Shown here in pieces: positions 53,252 through 61,959 of a stretch of 64,000 bases of DNA (position 1 is its first letter; each line of letters starts with the position of its first letter). The stretch lies in NCBI GenBank assembly GCA_049290495.1, contig JBATNV010000200.1:62001-126000 (forward strand). The letters run 5' to 3'. The notes below the pieces were generated by a model. That model saw only the letters and a program-made list of their open reading frames with translations. It did not search any database and had not been told where the DNA came from. Source of the stretch: SHZI01 sp049290495 (GTDB lineage: Bacteria > Pseudomonadota > Gammaproteobacteria > Steroidobacterales > GCA-2729495). The translations under genes were made by a program, and so were the position numbers.

Positions 53252-53929
53252 TCAAGCAGTAGTGCGCGCCGCGACTCGTTCCAGCATCTGCCGGCGCGCC
53301 TCGATGTGATATGCAGTGTCATGCGCGGTAGCCGCGACGCTGGGGCGCCTCTGCAAGGCAGCCCGCCAGTCACGCAGTTGGCTGCAATCCCCGGGCAGGA
53401 CGGCACCGGCCAGTTGCACGTACATGTCGAAGCGTTCGAGGAAAGGTGCAAACTGAATGTCCGCCAGGGAAAGCTCTGAACCGAAAAACCAGGGGCCGGA
53501 TCCGGTCTTGCGCAGGCCCTCGTGTTCGATATGGCGCAGCACTTCCGCGAGCTTTTCCCGGTTGGCAGCCCGCTTGTCCGGGTCATCGACCTCCGACATC
53601 AGCCTGTGTGCAGCCGGCAGAAATCGGGTTTCGCAGTAGTCCATCCAGATGCGGGCCTGGGCCCGCAGGGCAGGGCTCTCCGGCATCAGTGCCGGCTGCG
53701 GAAAGGCCTCATCCAGGTACTGGTTGATGATCGAGGACTCATGAACCGTCACCCCTGCGTGACGCAATACCGGTACTTTCCCATACGGTGAAATGGTGGC
53801 AAACCAGTCAGGGCGGTTAAAGAGGTCGATCTCGATGATCTCGAAGTCGAGCTGCTTTTCCAGCAGCGTGATATGCGTACGTTGCGCGTAGGGGCAGGCC
53901 GCAAAACTGTAGAGTTCAATCGCCGACAA
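53252..53929 (-). CDS. Glutathione S-transferase family protein
   Basis: 225 residues. The N-terminal thioredoxin-like domain has CPYAQR (Cys12), the active-site form of omega/lambda-type GSTs, and VHESSIINQYLDE, the glutathione gamma-Glu site. An all-helical C-terminal domain follows. It is likely a thiol transferase or dehalogenase-like enzyme; the substrate is unknown. It lies 14 bp from the second HD-GYP-like gene, same strand. Confidence 0.88.
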   Translation of the reverse strand: MSAIELYSFAACPYAQRTHITLLEKQLDFEIIEIDLFNRPDWFATISPYGKVPVLRHAGVTVHESSIINQYLDEAFPQPALMPESPALRAQARIWMDYCETRFLPAAHRLMSEVDDPDKRAANREKLAEVLRHIEHEGLRKTGSGPWFFGSELSLADIQFAPFLERFDMYVQLAGAVLPGDCSQLRDWRAALQRRPSVAATAHDTAYHIEARRQMLERVAARTTA

Positions 53930-53943
53930 GCAGACGTCCTCCT

Positions 53944-55158
53944 TCAGGCGGCGAGATTTGCAGCCGCCAGAACTGCGGCATCAACAATACGCTGACTGAG
54001 CTGCATCTCGCCAGGCAGCACCGCGCGAGCGATGTCGCCGCGTCGGGCCGGCTTCCACAGCACGGTATCGGTTTTCAGTGCACCGCCAGTGCTGTCGCAC
54101 ACCAGGGCAACGTGAGGGCGGGCCGGCTGGTCAGCAGTCTGGCTGCGGACGATGCCCAGCCGGCCGTCGGCGAGCTGTACCCATGAACCGGTCGGATATA
54201 CACCGAGTGTCTGAATGAAGCTTTTTACCAGCGCTGAATCAAACTGCCGGTCGCGCATGGAATTTATGAGCCGTATGGCATCGTGCGCAGCGAGCGCCGG
54301 ACTGTAACTCTTATGCTGCAGCAAGGCGTCATAGGTGTCGACGATGCCGGCCAGCCGCGCACTGAGCGGCAGACGCGTACCACGAACGCCACGCGGATAA
54401 CCGCTGCCATCGAGCCGTTCGTGATGGCCGAGTATGGCTTCTTCCAGGGTTTCAGAAATGGCTTCGGCGGCACGTACCATGTACAGCCCGTGTCGTACGT
54501 GTCGCTTGATGAATCGATGCTCGGAGCCGCTCAGGCGTGCAGGCTTGGCCAGGATCGTAATGGGCACGGAGATCTTGCCGATATCGAGCAGCAGCCCCGC
54601 GAGGGCCAGTTCGTTGAGCACCGTCCGCTCAAGGCCGATGCGGTGGCCGGCAATCGTCATGAGTACGGCTGAGCCGAGCGCGCGGCGGTACAGAAAGCCG
54701 ACATGCAATTCGGTCGCAATCAGCCATGGCAGGGTGTCGCTATCCCTGAGTATGTTACTGACCAGTGCCTTGAGGGCCAGCCTTGGTGCGTCAAGCGTGA
54801 TATGCCCGGAGCGTCGCGCTGCGCGTACCGTCGCATCCAGTACGTGCCCCGCTTCATGCAGCGCATGCCGGCTCCGGTCAAGGCTGGACAGCCGACTGCC
54901 AGGTTTCAGGATGCTCACGCGCGCAGTCAGGCCGGTGCTGAACAGTTCGTTTTCGCTGTGCTCGGAAAGCGCCGGATCGACATACACATAGCTGCAGATG
55001 CGGCCCAGGGCCTCTACCTGGTCTGCCGTGCTGAGCAGAAACCCATGCGTGTGAAATGGCGTCTGCAACCACGGTCGATCAAGCTCCGCGACATACATGC
55101 CGAGCTGCAGCTGACTGCAGTCAACCGGAATTAACTGCGCTGAAAACGCTCCTGCCAT
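53944..55158 (-). CDS. DUF3391 plus HD-GYP-like protein lacking the HD histidine (second copy)
   Basis: 404 residues, paralogous to the protein at 37.4-38.8 kb. DUF3391 (about 8-90; LQLGMYVAELDRPWL) precedes the HD-GYP domain (about 150-345). The metal core reads LLLDIGK where LHDIGK is expected, so the His is Leu but the Lys is kept; IKRHVRHG, HHERLDGSGYP and DTYDALLQHKSY remain. I chose the ATG at 55158; a GTG 27 bp upstream is possible. Hydrolysis of c-di-GMP is doubtful without the His. Confidence 0.85.
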   Translation of the reverse strand: MAGAFSAQLIPVDCSQLQLGMYVAELDRPWLQTPFHTHGFLLSTADQVEALGRICSYVYVDPALSEHSENELFSTGLTARVSILKPGSRLSSLDRSRHALHEAGHVLDATVRAARRSGHITLDAPRLALKALVSNILRDSDTLPWLIATELHVGFLYRRALGSAVLMTIAGHRIGLERTVLNELALAGLLLDIGKISVPITILAKPARLSGSEHRFIKRHVRHGLYMVRAAEAISETLEEAILGHHERLDGSGYPRGVRGTRLPLSARLAGIVDTYDALLQHKSYSPALAAHDAIRLINSMRDRQFDSALVKSFIQTLGVYPTGSWVQLADGRLGIVRSQTADQPARPHVALVCDSTGGALKTDTVLWKPARRGDIARAVLPGEMQLSQRIVDAAVLAAANLAA

Positions 55159-55176
55159 TTTTCTTTTTCTTGTTAA

Positions 55177-55254
55177 GGCCTGCACACTCTAACAGCAGGC
55201 CAGCGTCCGGAACTGTGACGGGCTGCACAGCCTTTCCGGCTGTGTTGTGCAGCC
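55177..55254. terminator. Two hairpins between the cytochrome operon and HD-GYP gene
   Basis: GGCTGCACA/TGTGCAGCC (55221-55229 with 55246-55254) can alternatively fold as ACAGCC/GGCTGT (55227-55243). A second stem is GGCCTGC/GCAGGCC (55177-55201). All are on the exit side of the minus-strand cytochrome operon. Neither has a clean U-tract. The first may end that operon; the second would lie in the HD-GYP leader. Confidence 0.4.
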
Positions 55255-55271
55255 GGCGATCGTCCACGCCC

Positions 55272-56168
55272 TTATGGTGAATGAAGCGGCGCCAGAGATT
55301 GAAGGTAGACCGCAATCGCGCGGCGATCGGGCCCTGTCAGCTGACTGGTATTGTCATCGATCACCTTGCTCATCGAAGAACCAGCAAAGTCGCCATCCGG
55401 CAGCATACCCATTTCGAGAAACAGTGTTATATCGTCGATCGTCCACTGGCCGATCCCGTTTTCGCGGTCCTGGCGAATACCGGGAATCTTCTCGTCGTCG
55501 GGGCCGTCCGGGTTGCCGGCCAACTCGCGCGAATCATCGCGTGCACCCATAAGATTGCGTGGCGTATGACACTCACCGCAATGGCCAAGATGGCGCACCA
55601 GGTAGGCGCCGCGGTTCCATTCCGCATCCCGTGCGTGGTCAGCCTGAAAGGGCTGCGCATCAAGAAACAGCAGGTTCCAGACCAGCATCACCCAGCGCGA
55701 GCGCAGATACCAGGGCAAGTCGTGTGCGGGCACCGGGTTATGAACCGGCGGCAGGCTGCGCAGATAAGCGCTGATTGCCAGCACGTCGTGATCGTTTATT
55801 CCCGCATAGGCGGGATAGGGAAACACCGGGTAGTAGGGACTGCCATCCGGCGCCCGGCCGTGCCGGAGCGCGGCCTCGAAATCACCGTCGGTCCAGCCAC
55901 CGATGCCGGTTTTTTTATCGGGTGTCAGGTTTGGCGAGTTGAAAATCCCGAACGGGGTTTCCAGACGACGGCCACCGGCAAGCGGCACCGCATCCGGGCG
56001 ATCGGCTGTATGACAGCTGATGCAACCGCCGGCATGGACGAGATAGCGGCCACGGTCAATCTGTTCGGCAGTCGCCGATGCCGCCAAGCATGTTGCAGTG
56101 CTTAGGCACAGCAGTAGCAGCGCGACAAAAACCCGGGACTCCGTACGGAGTCCCGGTCGCATGGCCAT
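55272..56168 (-). CDS. Dihaem cytochrome c
   Basis: 298-residue exported electron carrier with a signal peptide (about 12-33) and two haem-binding sites, CISCH (residues 49-53) and CGECH (about residue 206). It resembles cytochrome subunits of membrane dehydrogenases, though no dehydrogenase lies beside it. Its start overlaps the stop of the cytochrome c' gene, forming a four-gene unit with the hydrolase. Confidence 0.87.
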   Translation of the reverse strand: MAMRPGLRTESRVFVALLLLCLSTATCLAASATAEQIDRGRYLVHAGGCISCHTADRPDAVPLAGGRRLETPFGIFNSPNLTPDKKTGIGGWTDGDFEAALRHGRAPDGSPYYPVFPYPAYAGINDHDVLAISAYLRSLPPVHNPVPAHDLPWYLRSRWVMLVWNLLFLDAQPFQADHARDAEWNRGAYLVRHLGHCGECHTPRNLMGARDDSRELAGNPDGPDDEKIPGIRQDRENGIGQWTIDDITLFLEMGMLPDGDFAGSSMSKVIDDNTSQLTGPDRRAIAVYLQSLAPLHSP

Positions 56169-56623
56169 TACTTCTTTTCTTTCCGGTAGCGGTCGTGACA
56201 GCCCTTGCAGCTTTCGCCGACAGCCTTGAAGGCTTTCATGGTTGCCGCCTTGTCGTTGGCTGCGACCGCATCACGAAGTTCTGCCGTCGACTTTTCTACA
56301 GCTGTAAGCAGTTGCGCGAATTTATCCTGCTCCTGCCAGATCAACGGCAAGGCATCGGTATCGCCCGTGTCTGAGCCTGCCGGAAATACGTCCTTGATCT
56401 CGGTTCCCATCGCCGCCAGCGCCTCGACGTGGGCACGCAGGTGGTCCGGGTGCTCGACACGACCGAAGTTGATCAACGAGAAGGCACCGGTGTGGGCGCC
56501 CATGGCTGACATTACCGCCTTTCTATACTTGATCGCATCGGCGGGTGCTGTGGCGCTGAAGCTGTTGCCGGCGAATGCGAGCGTGGCAATCGTGAGGAGG
56601 GTGGTCAGGCTGCGATGTTGCAT
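56168..56623 (-). CDS. Cytochrome c' family protein
   Basis: 151 residues with a signal peptide (about 1-24) and a four-helix bundle with haem site CKGCH near the C-terminus, as in cytochrome c' (gas-binding or electron-storing). I start at MQHRSL because GAGGT lies upstream and the signal begins there. It overlaps the dihaem cytochrome gene by one base. Confidence 0.87.
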   Translation of the reverse strand: MQHRSLTTLLTIATLAFAGNSFSATAPADAIKYRKAVMSAMGAHTGAFSLINFGRVEHPDHLRAHVEALAAMGTEIKDVFPAGSDTGDTDALPLIWQEQDKFAQLLTAVEKSTAELRDAVAANDKAATMKAFKAVGESCKGCHDRYRKEKK

Positions 56624-56633
56624 GTGGGTACCT

Positions 56634-56987
56634 CTATTTGCTGTTGGTCGGACAATGGTTGTCCATGGGGGTGAGTTGGCCGCCGATGACAAGAGCCGTG
56701 ACAATCAGGCTGCCATCCGCGCAGCGTGTCATGACGGCGCTGACATCGACTGCGTAGGGATTCTGGCTGTTGCCCGGTTTCTGAGCGTCAAAGTCCTTGT
56801 AGACACGCAGGTTAAGCGGCGACTGTGTCTCCGTAGCGGTCTCCGCTGCAGGCGCGCCCGCTTCCGGTTTTGACTGTTTCGCAGTATCGAGTTTCCAGCG
56901 GTTTGCGTCCATGACCGGTGCTGTCTGCGCGGTAGCAGCGCCAGCCATCAGCAACAGGAGCGGTACCTGGAGGTAAAGGCATGTCAC
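56634..56987 (-). CDS. Small exported protein of unknown function
   Basis: 117 residues with a signal peptide (cleavage near ATAQ, about residue 21), an Ala/Glu/Thr-rich linker (about 42-57) and a compact part with LRVYKDFDAQ, NPYAVDVSAVMTRC and MDNHC. Two Cys (near residues 88 and 110) could form a disulfide. It overlaps the hydrolase stop by 4 nt and precedes the cytochromes by 10 bp. No family was recognised. Confidence 0.6.
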   Translation of the reverse strand: MTCLYLQVPLLLLMAGAATAQTAPVMDANRWKLDTAKQSKPEAGAPAAETATETQSPLNLRVYKDFDAQKPGNSQNPYAVDVSAVMTRCADGSLIVTALVIGGQLTPMDNHCPTNSK

Positions 56988-57955
56988 GGCGTTACAGCTG
57001 CCTGTGCTGCAACAGCCGGCGTTGCGAGCCAGGTCTGCATGTCTTTTGCAACTGCGGTGCCGGCTTCTTCTGCGGCCATATGCCCGATGCCCGGATAGGT
57101 GATGACGGTGACCTCGGGCGCATTTGTCAGCATCTTGCGCAGCTCTTCGGCTTGTTCAACCGGCGCCTGGGGGTTCTTTTCTCCCCACAGGATCAGCGTC
57201 GGAACACGGATTGCAGCGGTGACCTTGACGATGTCCGCACTCGAGTAGCTGCGCAGCCGGGCAAGGATCGCTGCCCGCTGTCCTTCAAGCATCCACATGT
57301 CGTACCACTGGTCGATGAGCTTGTCGTTCACTTTCGAAGGGTCGCCGAAGCGCGAAGTCAGCATGAACTTTGCGAGCGCGCGCGGCGTGATGTACTTGAG
57401 GATATCCGCAGCCTTCGGGACAGTCCGTCCTGCGCGCTGCATGGACCGGCCTTCGAGCGAGCCGGGGCTAAGCAGGATCAGTCGCTCTACCCGTTCGGGA
57501 TGTGCCGCGGTGTAATGCAGGGCGACGGTGCCACCGAGTGAGGTACCGCCGATCGAGAAGCGTTTCAGCTGGAGTGCATCGACGAAACGGCTGGTCAATT
57601 CGACCGTACGCTCAAGACTATAGTCGCCTGACGGATCTGGCCCGGTCAGCCCATGGCCGGTCATGTCGAAGCGCAGGACGCGATGCGTCTTCTTTAGCGA
57701 TTCGACTGCGTCGTCCCAGCTCAGCAGGCTGGCGAAATTGGCATGGATCAGGACGATGGGTGGGCCGCTGCCTTCGTCGCGGTAATGAATGCGGACTCCG
57801 TCCACGTTGAGGAACCGGGATGCCGCGTTCGCGTATTTCGCCTCGAGTACTTCGGCAGGGACATCGCGATAGATCCAGGCGCCAATCAGAAAGGCGATGC
57901 AGCCAGTGACGAAAATGGCGCCGAGGCCATAGCCAAAATATCGCAACCACCGCAT
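56984..57955 (-). CDS. Alpha/beta hydrolase, membrane-anchored
   Basis: 323 residues. An N-terminal helix (about 7-27) anchors a periplasmic alpha/beta hydrolase. The oxyanion region is HANFASLLSWDD, the nucleophile elbow is GGTSLGG, the acid is probably Asp or Glu near LILWGEKNP, and the His is in PGIGHMAAEE. It is first in the operon hydrolase, small exported protein, cytochrome c', dihaem cytochrome. The substrate is unknown; the link to cytochromes suggests a periplasmic oxidative pathway (inference). Confidence 0.87.
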   Translation of the reverse strand: MRWLRYFGYGLGAIFVTGCIAFLIGAWIYRDVPAEVLEAKYANAASRFLNVDGVRIHYRDEGSGPPIVLIHANFASLLSWDDAVESLKKTHRVLRFDMTGHGLTGPDPSGDYSLERTVELTSRFVDALQLKRFSIGGTSLGGTVALHYTAAHPERVERLILLSPGSLEGRSMQRAGRTVPKAADILKYITPRALAKFMLTSRFGDPSKVNDKLIDQWYDMWMLEGQRAAILARLRSYSSADIVKVTAAIRVPTLILWGEKNPQAPVEQAEELRKMLTNAPEVTVITYPGIGHMAAEEAGTAVAKDMQTWLATPAVAAQAAVTP

Positions 57956-58034
57956 CAGGCATCTCCTGTCGGCGAACCCGGGTCAGTGACCGTTCGGGGT
58001 ACAGTGAGGCAACAGTGTTGCACGTGCCATGGGC

Positions 58035-58068
58035 AAAAAAAAACGGGGGCTGCGTCAGCAGCCCCCGT
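58035..58068 (-). terminator. Rho-independent terminator of the Ala-rich lipoprotein gene
   Basis: On the minus strand ACGGGGGCTGC pairs with GCAGCCCCCGT through an 11-bp stem and a 4-nt loop, followed by nine T. This is one of the two clearest intrinsic terminators in the window. Confidence 0.92.
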
Positions 58069-58092
58069 CTCGTCCAGCATGTCGAGTCTGGA

Positions 58093-58446
58093 TTACTTAG
58101 CTGCAGTGGCGTCAGCAGCGGCGCTAGCAGCGTCTGCAGCAGCCCCAGCAGCGTCAGCAGCAGCGCCGGCAGCGTCGCTAGCCGCATTAGCCGCATCAGC
58201 CGCATCAGCGGCAGCGGCACCAGTGGCGTCTACTGCTGCACCAGCGGCATCAGCAGCAGCAGCAGCAGAGTTTGCATCGCCAGCAGCGTCAACTGCCTGC
58301 GCAGCGCTATCCATCGCGACGTCAGCAGCTTCGGTCGCCTCTTGGGCAGCTTCTGTCGCCTGTTCGGCGGGCTTGCCACCGCAGCCGGCAATCATCAGCA
58401 GTGCAACTGGCAAACCAAGCCATGCTTTACGGATCGTAGTGCTCAT
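58093..58446 (-). CDS. Ala-rich helical lipoprotein
   Basis: 117 residues. The signal ends in LMIAGC (lipid Cys22). Almost all of the mature chain is Ala, Asp, Glu and small residues, in near-repeats such as AADAAGA and AADAANAAS, expected to form one long acidic helix. AGGAGG gives a very strong ribosome site, and a strong terminator follows, as for an abundant structural lipoprotein (Lpp-like role, inference). The repeat DNA is low-complexity (gcagcgtca-type units). Confidence 0.75.
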   Translation of the reverse strand: MSTTIRKAWLGLPVALLMIAGCGGKPAEQATEAAQEATEAADVAMDSAAQAVDAAGDANSAAAAADAAGAAVDATGAAAADAADAANAASDAAGAAADAAGAAADAASAAADATAAK

Positions 58447-58802
58447 TTAATCATCCTCCTGTATCCACAATATTCAACGCCCAGATTCAGGCGAAGAAAC
58501 TTCCGCCTGATATCGGCAAGCTGGTTCCAGGACACCCCCTGTAAACGCAACATTGCCGAAACCGGTTCCCATCCCATTGCTGCCATTCAGAATTTTTTTG
58601 ATGAAGGCCCGGGCGACTCCCGCCGACAACCCGCATCTGCCTCTGTATGACAACCTGAAGCCTGCTGAGAGCCGGCAGGCGCGCGTAGCATACACCAATG
58701 ATTGCTGAATTCATCGACGGGGCAGCGGCAGCCGGTTGCCCGGAAAGTTGACGGCATGCGCCTGTGCCGGTCATCATAGCGACGCTGTGTCGGTAAAAGT
58801 CC
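58447..58802. other. 356-bp intergenic region with one hairpin
   Basis: No credible ORF is seen on either strand. A near-perfect hairpin AGGCGAAG-AAA-CTTCCGCCT with a single bulge (58489-58508) lies about 45 bp upstream of the lipoprotein start and may sit in its leader. The rest should carry divergent promoters for the lipoprotein and the TetR gene, but I find no clear boxes. Confidence 0.4.
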
Positions 58803-59390
58803 ATGCCCAGAATTGAAGCCGCCAATATTGAAGAACATGTCCGTCTGCAGACCGGGCGGATCCTCGCTGCCGCAACCCAGTTGTTTCGCGAACTTGGTTA
58901 CCGCGGTACCGATATGGAAGACATAGCCCAGGCTGTCGGACTGGCGCGCAACTCCCTGTACCGCTACTACCCCAACAAGGATCACATCCTGCTGGCCTGC
59001 GTGCTCCGCGACATGGTGCCTTTTGTTGAAGAACTGAAGTCACTGGAGGCCCGGTATCCCGATCCACTGCCGCGTATCAGCGCATGGCTGGATACCCAGA
59101 TCGAGATAGCCACGAGTCCTGCGCACGCCACGATGGAGCTCATGGGCGAGATCCGGGAAGCCGCGCCGGAGCTGCGCAAGCAGATTATCGCCCTGCACAG
59201 CCTGCCGAATGCGGTGCTGGAAGGCGCGGTGACCGAACTGCTGAAAGGCAAACGCCGCGACGTGCAACTGGTGACCGTGTTGGTTGCTGGCATGGTGGAG
59301 GCAGCGTCGCGGCAGGCGATCAGACAAGGTAACAAGGTGGCCATAAAGCGCGAACTGCGCCGTATGGTCGAGAGCGTCCTCATTAACTGA
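58803..59390 (+). CDS. TetR/AcrR-family repressor
   Basis: 195 residues. The N-terminal helix-turn-helix (about 15-62) reads RILAAATQLFRELGYRGTDMEDIA then LARNSLYRYYPNKD, the TetR pattern. The C-terminal domain would bind an effector. It lies 16 bp before an MFS drug-exporter gene on the same strand, so it probably controls that gene. Confidence 0.9.
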   Translation: MPRIEAANIEEHVRLQTGRILAAATQLFRELGYRGTDMEDIAQAVGLARNSLYRYYPNKDHILLACVLRDMVPFVEELKSLEARYPDPLPRISAWLDTQIEIATSPAHATMELMGEIREAAPELRKQIIALHSLPNAVLEGAVTELLKGKRRDVQLVTVLVAGMVEAASRQAIRQGNKVAIKRELRRMVESVLIN

Positions 59391-59406
59391 CAGGTCCCGG
59401 AATCCG

Positions 59407-60798
59407 ATGAACATCGACGCAAAACAACGTAACAAGGTCCTGCTGCTGCTGTTTGTCGGCGTGCTGATGGGGGCCCTTGATATCGCCATCGTCGGACCGG
59501 CGTTTCCGGCAATCCAGTCCGAGTTTGTTGTCGACAGCCGGCATATGGCCTGGATCTTCAATATTTACGTGCTGGTCAGCCTGATCAGTACGCCGCTCAT
59601 GGCCAAGCTCTCCGATCGCTTTGGCCGACGCAGTATCTACATCCTCGACGTTGCGCTGTTCGTTTCCGGCTCGGTGGTCGTTGCCATGGCGCGCAGTTAT
59701 CCGATGATGATCGTTGGCCGTGCTGTCCAGGCCTTGGGTTCGGGCGGTATCCTGCCGGTTGCTGCCGCCGTGATTGGCGATACGTTCCCCCCCGAGAAGC
59801 GCGGCGGTGCGCTCGGGCTGATCGGCGCCGTATTCGGCATAGCATTTCTGGTCGGGCCAGTGCTGGCGGGCTTCGTGCTCAAATACGGAACCTGGCACTG
59901 GCTGTTCCTGATCAATTTGCCGATTGGCCTGATATTGATGGTCGCTGCGGCGCGTATGCTCCCCGCGACCCGGCCTGCGCAGCGCAAGCCCTTTGATTTT
60001 AAGGGTGTGCTGCTGATGAGCCTGATTCTCGGTCCGCTCGCTTTCGGCATCACCGGGCTCGACCGGAGTCTGCCGATGATGGGCATGGGTGAGCCACTGA
60101 TCGGCGGCGCCATCATGCTGGGGCTGGTACTCATACCGCTGTTCTGGGGCAACGAAAAGCGGGCTGCAGACCCGGTGCTGCAACCGCGACTGTTCAGTTC
60201 AAAACAGATGAACATCGCCGGCTTGCTGTCGATCGGTACCGGTATGGCAGAAACCAGTGGCGTGTTTCTGCCCTCGCTGGCGGTCGCTGGCCTGGGCATG
60301 ACGGCTCATGAGGCGAGTTTCTGGATGATCCCGACGGTGATCGCGCTGGTCATCGGTTCGCCGCTTGCTGGCCGTTTGCTCGACCGCATCGGTTCAAAGG
60401 TGGTCGTGCAGGGTGGTCTGCTGATGGCCGCTGTCGGGTTTTTCATGTTCGGTATTGCAGGTACCAACATGATCTTTTTCGTACTCGGACAGGTCCTGTC
60501 CGGCTTTGGGCTCTCGGCACTGCTGGGTGCCCCATTGCGCTATGTGGTGCTCAACGAAGCGGGTGCCGAGCAGCGCGGTGCTGCGCAGGGGCTGCTGAGC
60601 GTGATGCTCTCGATGGGACAACTCAGCGGTGCGGCCCTGGTCGGCGCCATAGCGGCATCTTACGGTTCGGACAATCCGCAGGGTTTCCAGCAGGGTTTTA
60701 TTGCCATTGGCGTGGTGATGACGGTGATGACGCTGCTTGCCCTGGGTCTCAAGAACCGGGCTGCGGAGCGCGCCAACAGCGCCGTCGTCAGCGCCTGA
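59407..60798 (+). CDS. MFS multidrug exporter (DHA2/EmrB-like)
   Basis: 463 residues with 12-14 helices. MGALDIAIVGPAFPAIQSEF is the typical helix-1 region, KLSDRFGRRSIYI is MFS motif A and GRAVQALGSGGILPV follows as in EmrB/QacA relatives. It is likely a proton-driven exporter of toxic compounds under the adjacent TetR protein. No adaptor (emrA) is next to it. The 3' end overlaps a convergent gene by 11 bp. Confidence 0.88.
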   Translation: MNIDAKQRNKVLLLLFVGVLMGALDIAIVGPAFPAIQSEFVVDSRHMAWIFNIYVLVSLISTPLMAKLSDRFGRRSIYILDVALFVSGSVVVAMARSYPMMIVGRAVQALGSGGILPVAAAVIGDTFPPEKRGGALGLIGAVFGIAFLVGPVLAGFVLKYGTWHWLFLINLPIGLILMVAAARMLPATRPAQRKPFDFKGVLLMSLILGPLAFGITGLDRSLPMMGMGEPLIGGAIMLGLVLIPLFWGNEKRAADPVLQPRLFSSKQMNIAGLLSIGTGMAETSGVFLPSLAVAGLGMTAHEASFWMIPTVIALVIGSPLAGRLLDRIGSKVVVQGGLLMAAVGFFMFGIAGTNMIFFVLGQVLSGFGLSALLGAPLRYVVLNEAGAEQRGAAQGLLSVMLSMGQLSGAALVGAIAASYGSDNPQGFQQGFIAIGVVMTVMTLLALGLKNRAAERANSAVVSA

Positions 60799-61420
60799 GG
60801 CGAAACGTGGCAGTCAGCCAGTTGCCGGCCGCGTAGACCAGCAACAGCAGCATTGCGAGTTGCCCGGCCATGACGCAGGCCAGCTTCAGTCTTTTGGCCA
60901 GCACCAGCAGGACCGGTAACCAGCCGGTCTCTGCCGGGTAAAGGCTGATGGCACTCAGCGCGGCGATATTTTCCAGCCAGTCGAAGGCGGTTCCGAGCAT
61001 GAACACGGGCAGCAGATTCCGCGCCGTGAGCACTGCATACCATTTCGGCAGACTGTTGCGTAGCGCAAATGCTGCCGTCGCCGCGATGAACAGGCCGGCC
61101 GAAAAAGGAAAGACATAGTCGATCAGCGTGAAGACATGGTAGAGCTCGCGAGCCGTGTCTGTGTAGGTGGCGATCTGCGGGTAAACCTCCGCAGTCGAGA
61201 GCCCGTTCTGCAGGTCGAAGGGCGGGTTGCCGCCCGCGTGGGCTGGAAACCGCTCGCCGATTCGTAGCAGCGACAGCAGTGAGCCGACGAACAAAACGAC
61301 CACGCCAAGGTAGAGCCACCAGGTTCGCGATGTACGGATTACCAGATTCTGCAGGCGGCTCAGCACACTGAAGTCCTCCGTCCCTGGCGCGATGATGCCT
61401 GTCCGGTACAGATGCCTCAA
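60788..61420 (-). CDS. Polytopic membrane protein of unknown function
   Basis: 210 residues with about four to five helices (about 35-52, 102-122, 133-158 and 170-200). A conserved-looking loop reads TAFDWLENIAALSAI. No family was recognised. It overlaps the exporter gene tail-to-tail and is divergent from the EVE gene. Confidence 0.65.
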   Translation of the reverse strand: MRHLYRTGIIAPGTEDFSVLSRLQNLVIRTSRTWWLYLGVVVLFVGSLLSLLRIGERFPAHAGGNPPFDLQNGLSTAEVYPQIATYTDTARELYHVFTLIDYVFPFSAGLFIAATAAFALRNSLPKWYAVLTARNLLPVFMLGTAFDWLENIAALSAISLYPAETGWLPVLLVLAKRLKLACVMAGQLAMLLLLVYAAGNWLTATFRLRR

Positions 61421-61467
61421 TCGATGCGGCTATACTTTTTCCGTATCCGCGAGGTAGAGGTGTGTTG

Positions 61468-61932
61468 ATGGCTTACTGGCTGATGAAGTCCGAACCCTCG
61501 GTGTACAGCATCGATGACCTGCAGCGGGATGGCAGCACAGACTGGACCGGCGTGCGTAATTACCAGGTACGCAACATGTTCCGCGACGACTTCCGGAGCG
61601 GTGATCTGGCGTTTTTCTACCATTCAAGCTGCGCAGAGCCCGGGATCGTCGGCCTGATGACGGTGTCTGGCCAGGCCTGTCCTGATCCTGGCCAGTTTGA
61701 TTCCCGGTCAGAATATTTCGATGTGCGGGCGCAACCCGACAAGCCGGTCTGGCTTTCGGTGGAGATGCGCTTCAAGCAGAAATTCACCACTGTCCTGACG
61801 CTCGATAAGCTGCGCCAGTACGCGGCGCTTGCAGATCTCGCGCTGCTGCGTCGGGGTAATCGCCTGTCGGTAATGCCCGTCACGCCGGCGGAGTGGCGCT
61901 TCATGCTCGGTCTCGCCAGGCAGAAGAAATAA
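61468..61932 (+). CDS. EVE-domain protein
   Basis: 154 residues, a single EVE domain (PUA-like fold thought to read modified bases). Typical elements are YWLMKSEPSVYSIDDL, WTGVRNYQVRNMF, GDLAFFYHSSC and the C-terminal RLSVMPVTPAEW. I start at the ATG at 61468 with GAGGT upstream. The target is unknown. Confidence 0.92.
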   Translation: MAYWLMKSEPSVYSIDDLQRDGSTDWTGVRNYQVRNMFRDDFRSGDLAFFYHSSCAEPGIVGLMTVSGQACPDPGQFDSRSEYFDVRAQPDKPVWLSVEMRFKQKFTTVLTLDKLRQYAALADLALLRRGNRLSVMPVTPAEWRFMLGLARQKK

Positions 61933-61959
61933 GCCGGTCGGCTGCCGGATGCAGGGCTG

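Noticed and set aside
58093..58446. CRISPR-like array in the repetitive stretch
   Set aside because: The repeats are short, in-frame coding units without spacers; no cas genes are present.
58015..58650. Plus-strand ORF (211 codons) over the Ala-rich lipoprotein
   Set aside because: Ser/Ala-rich antisense of a repeat-coding region; the minus frame has lipobox, ribosome site and terminator.
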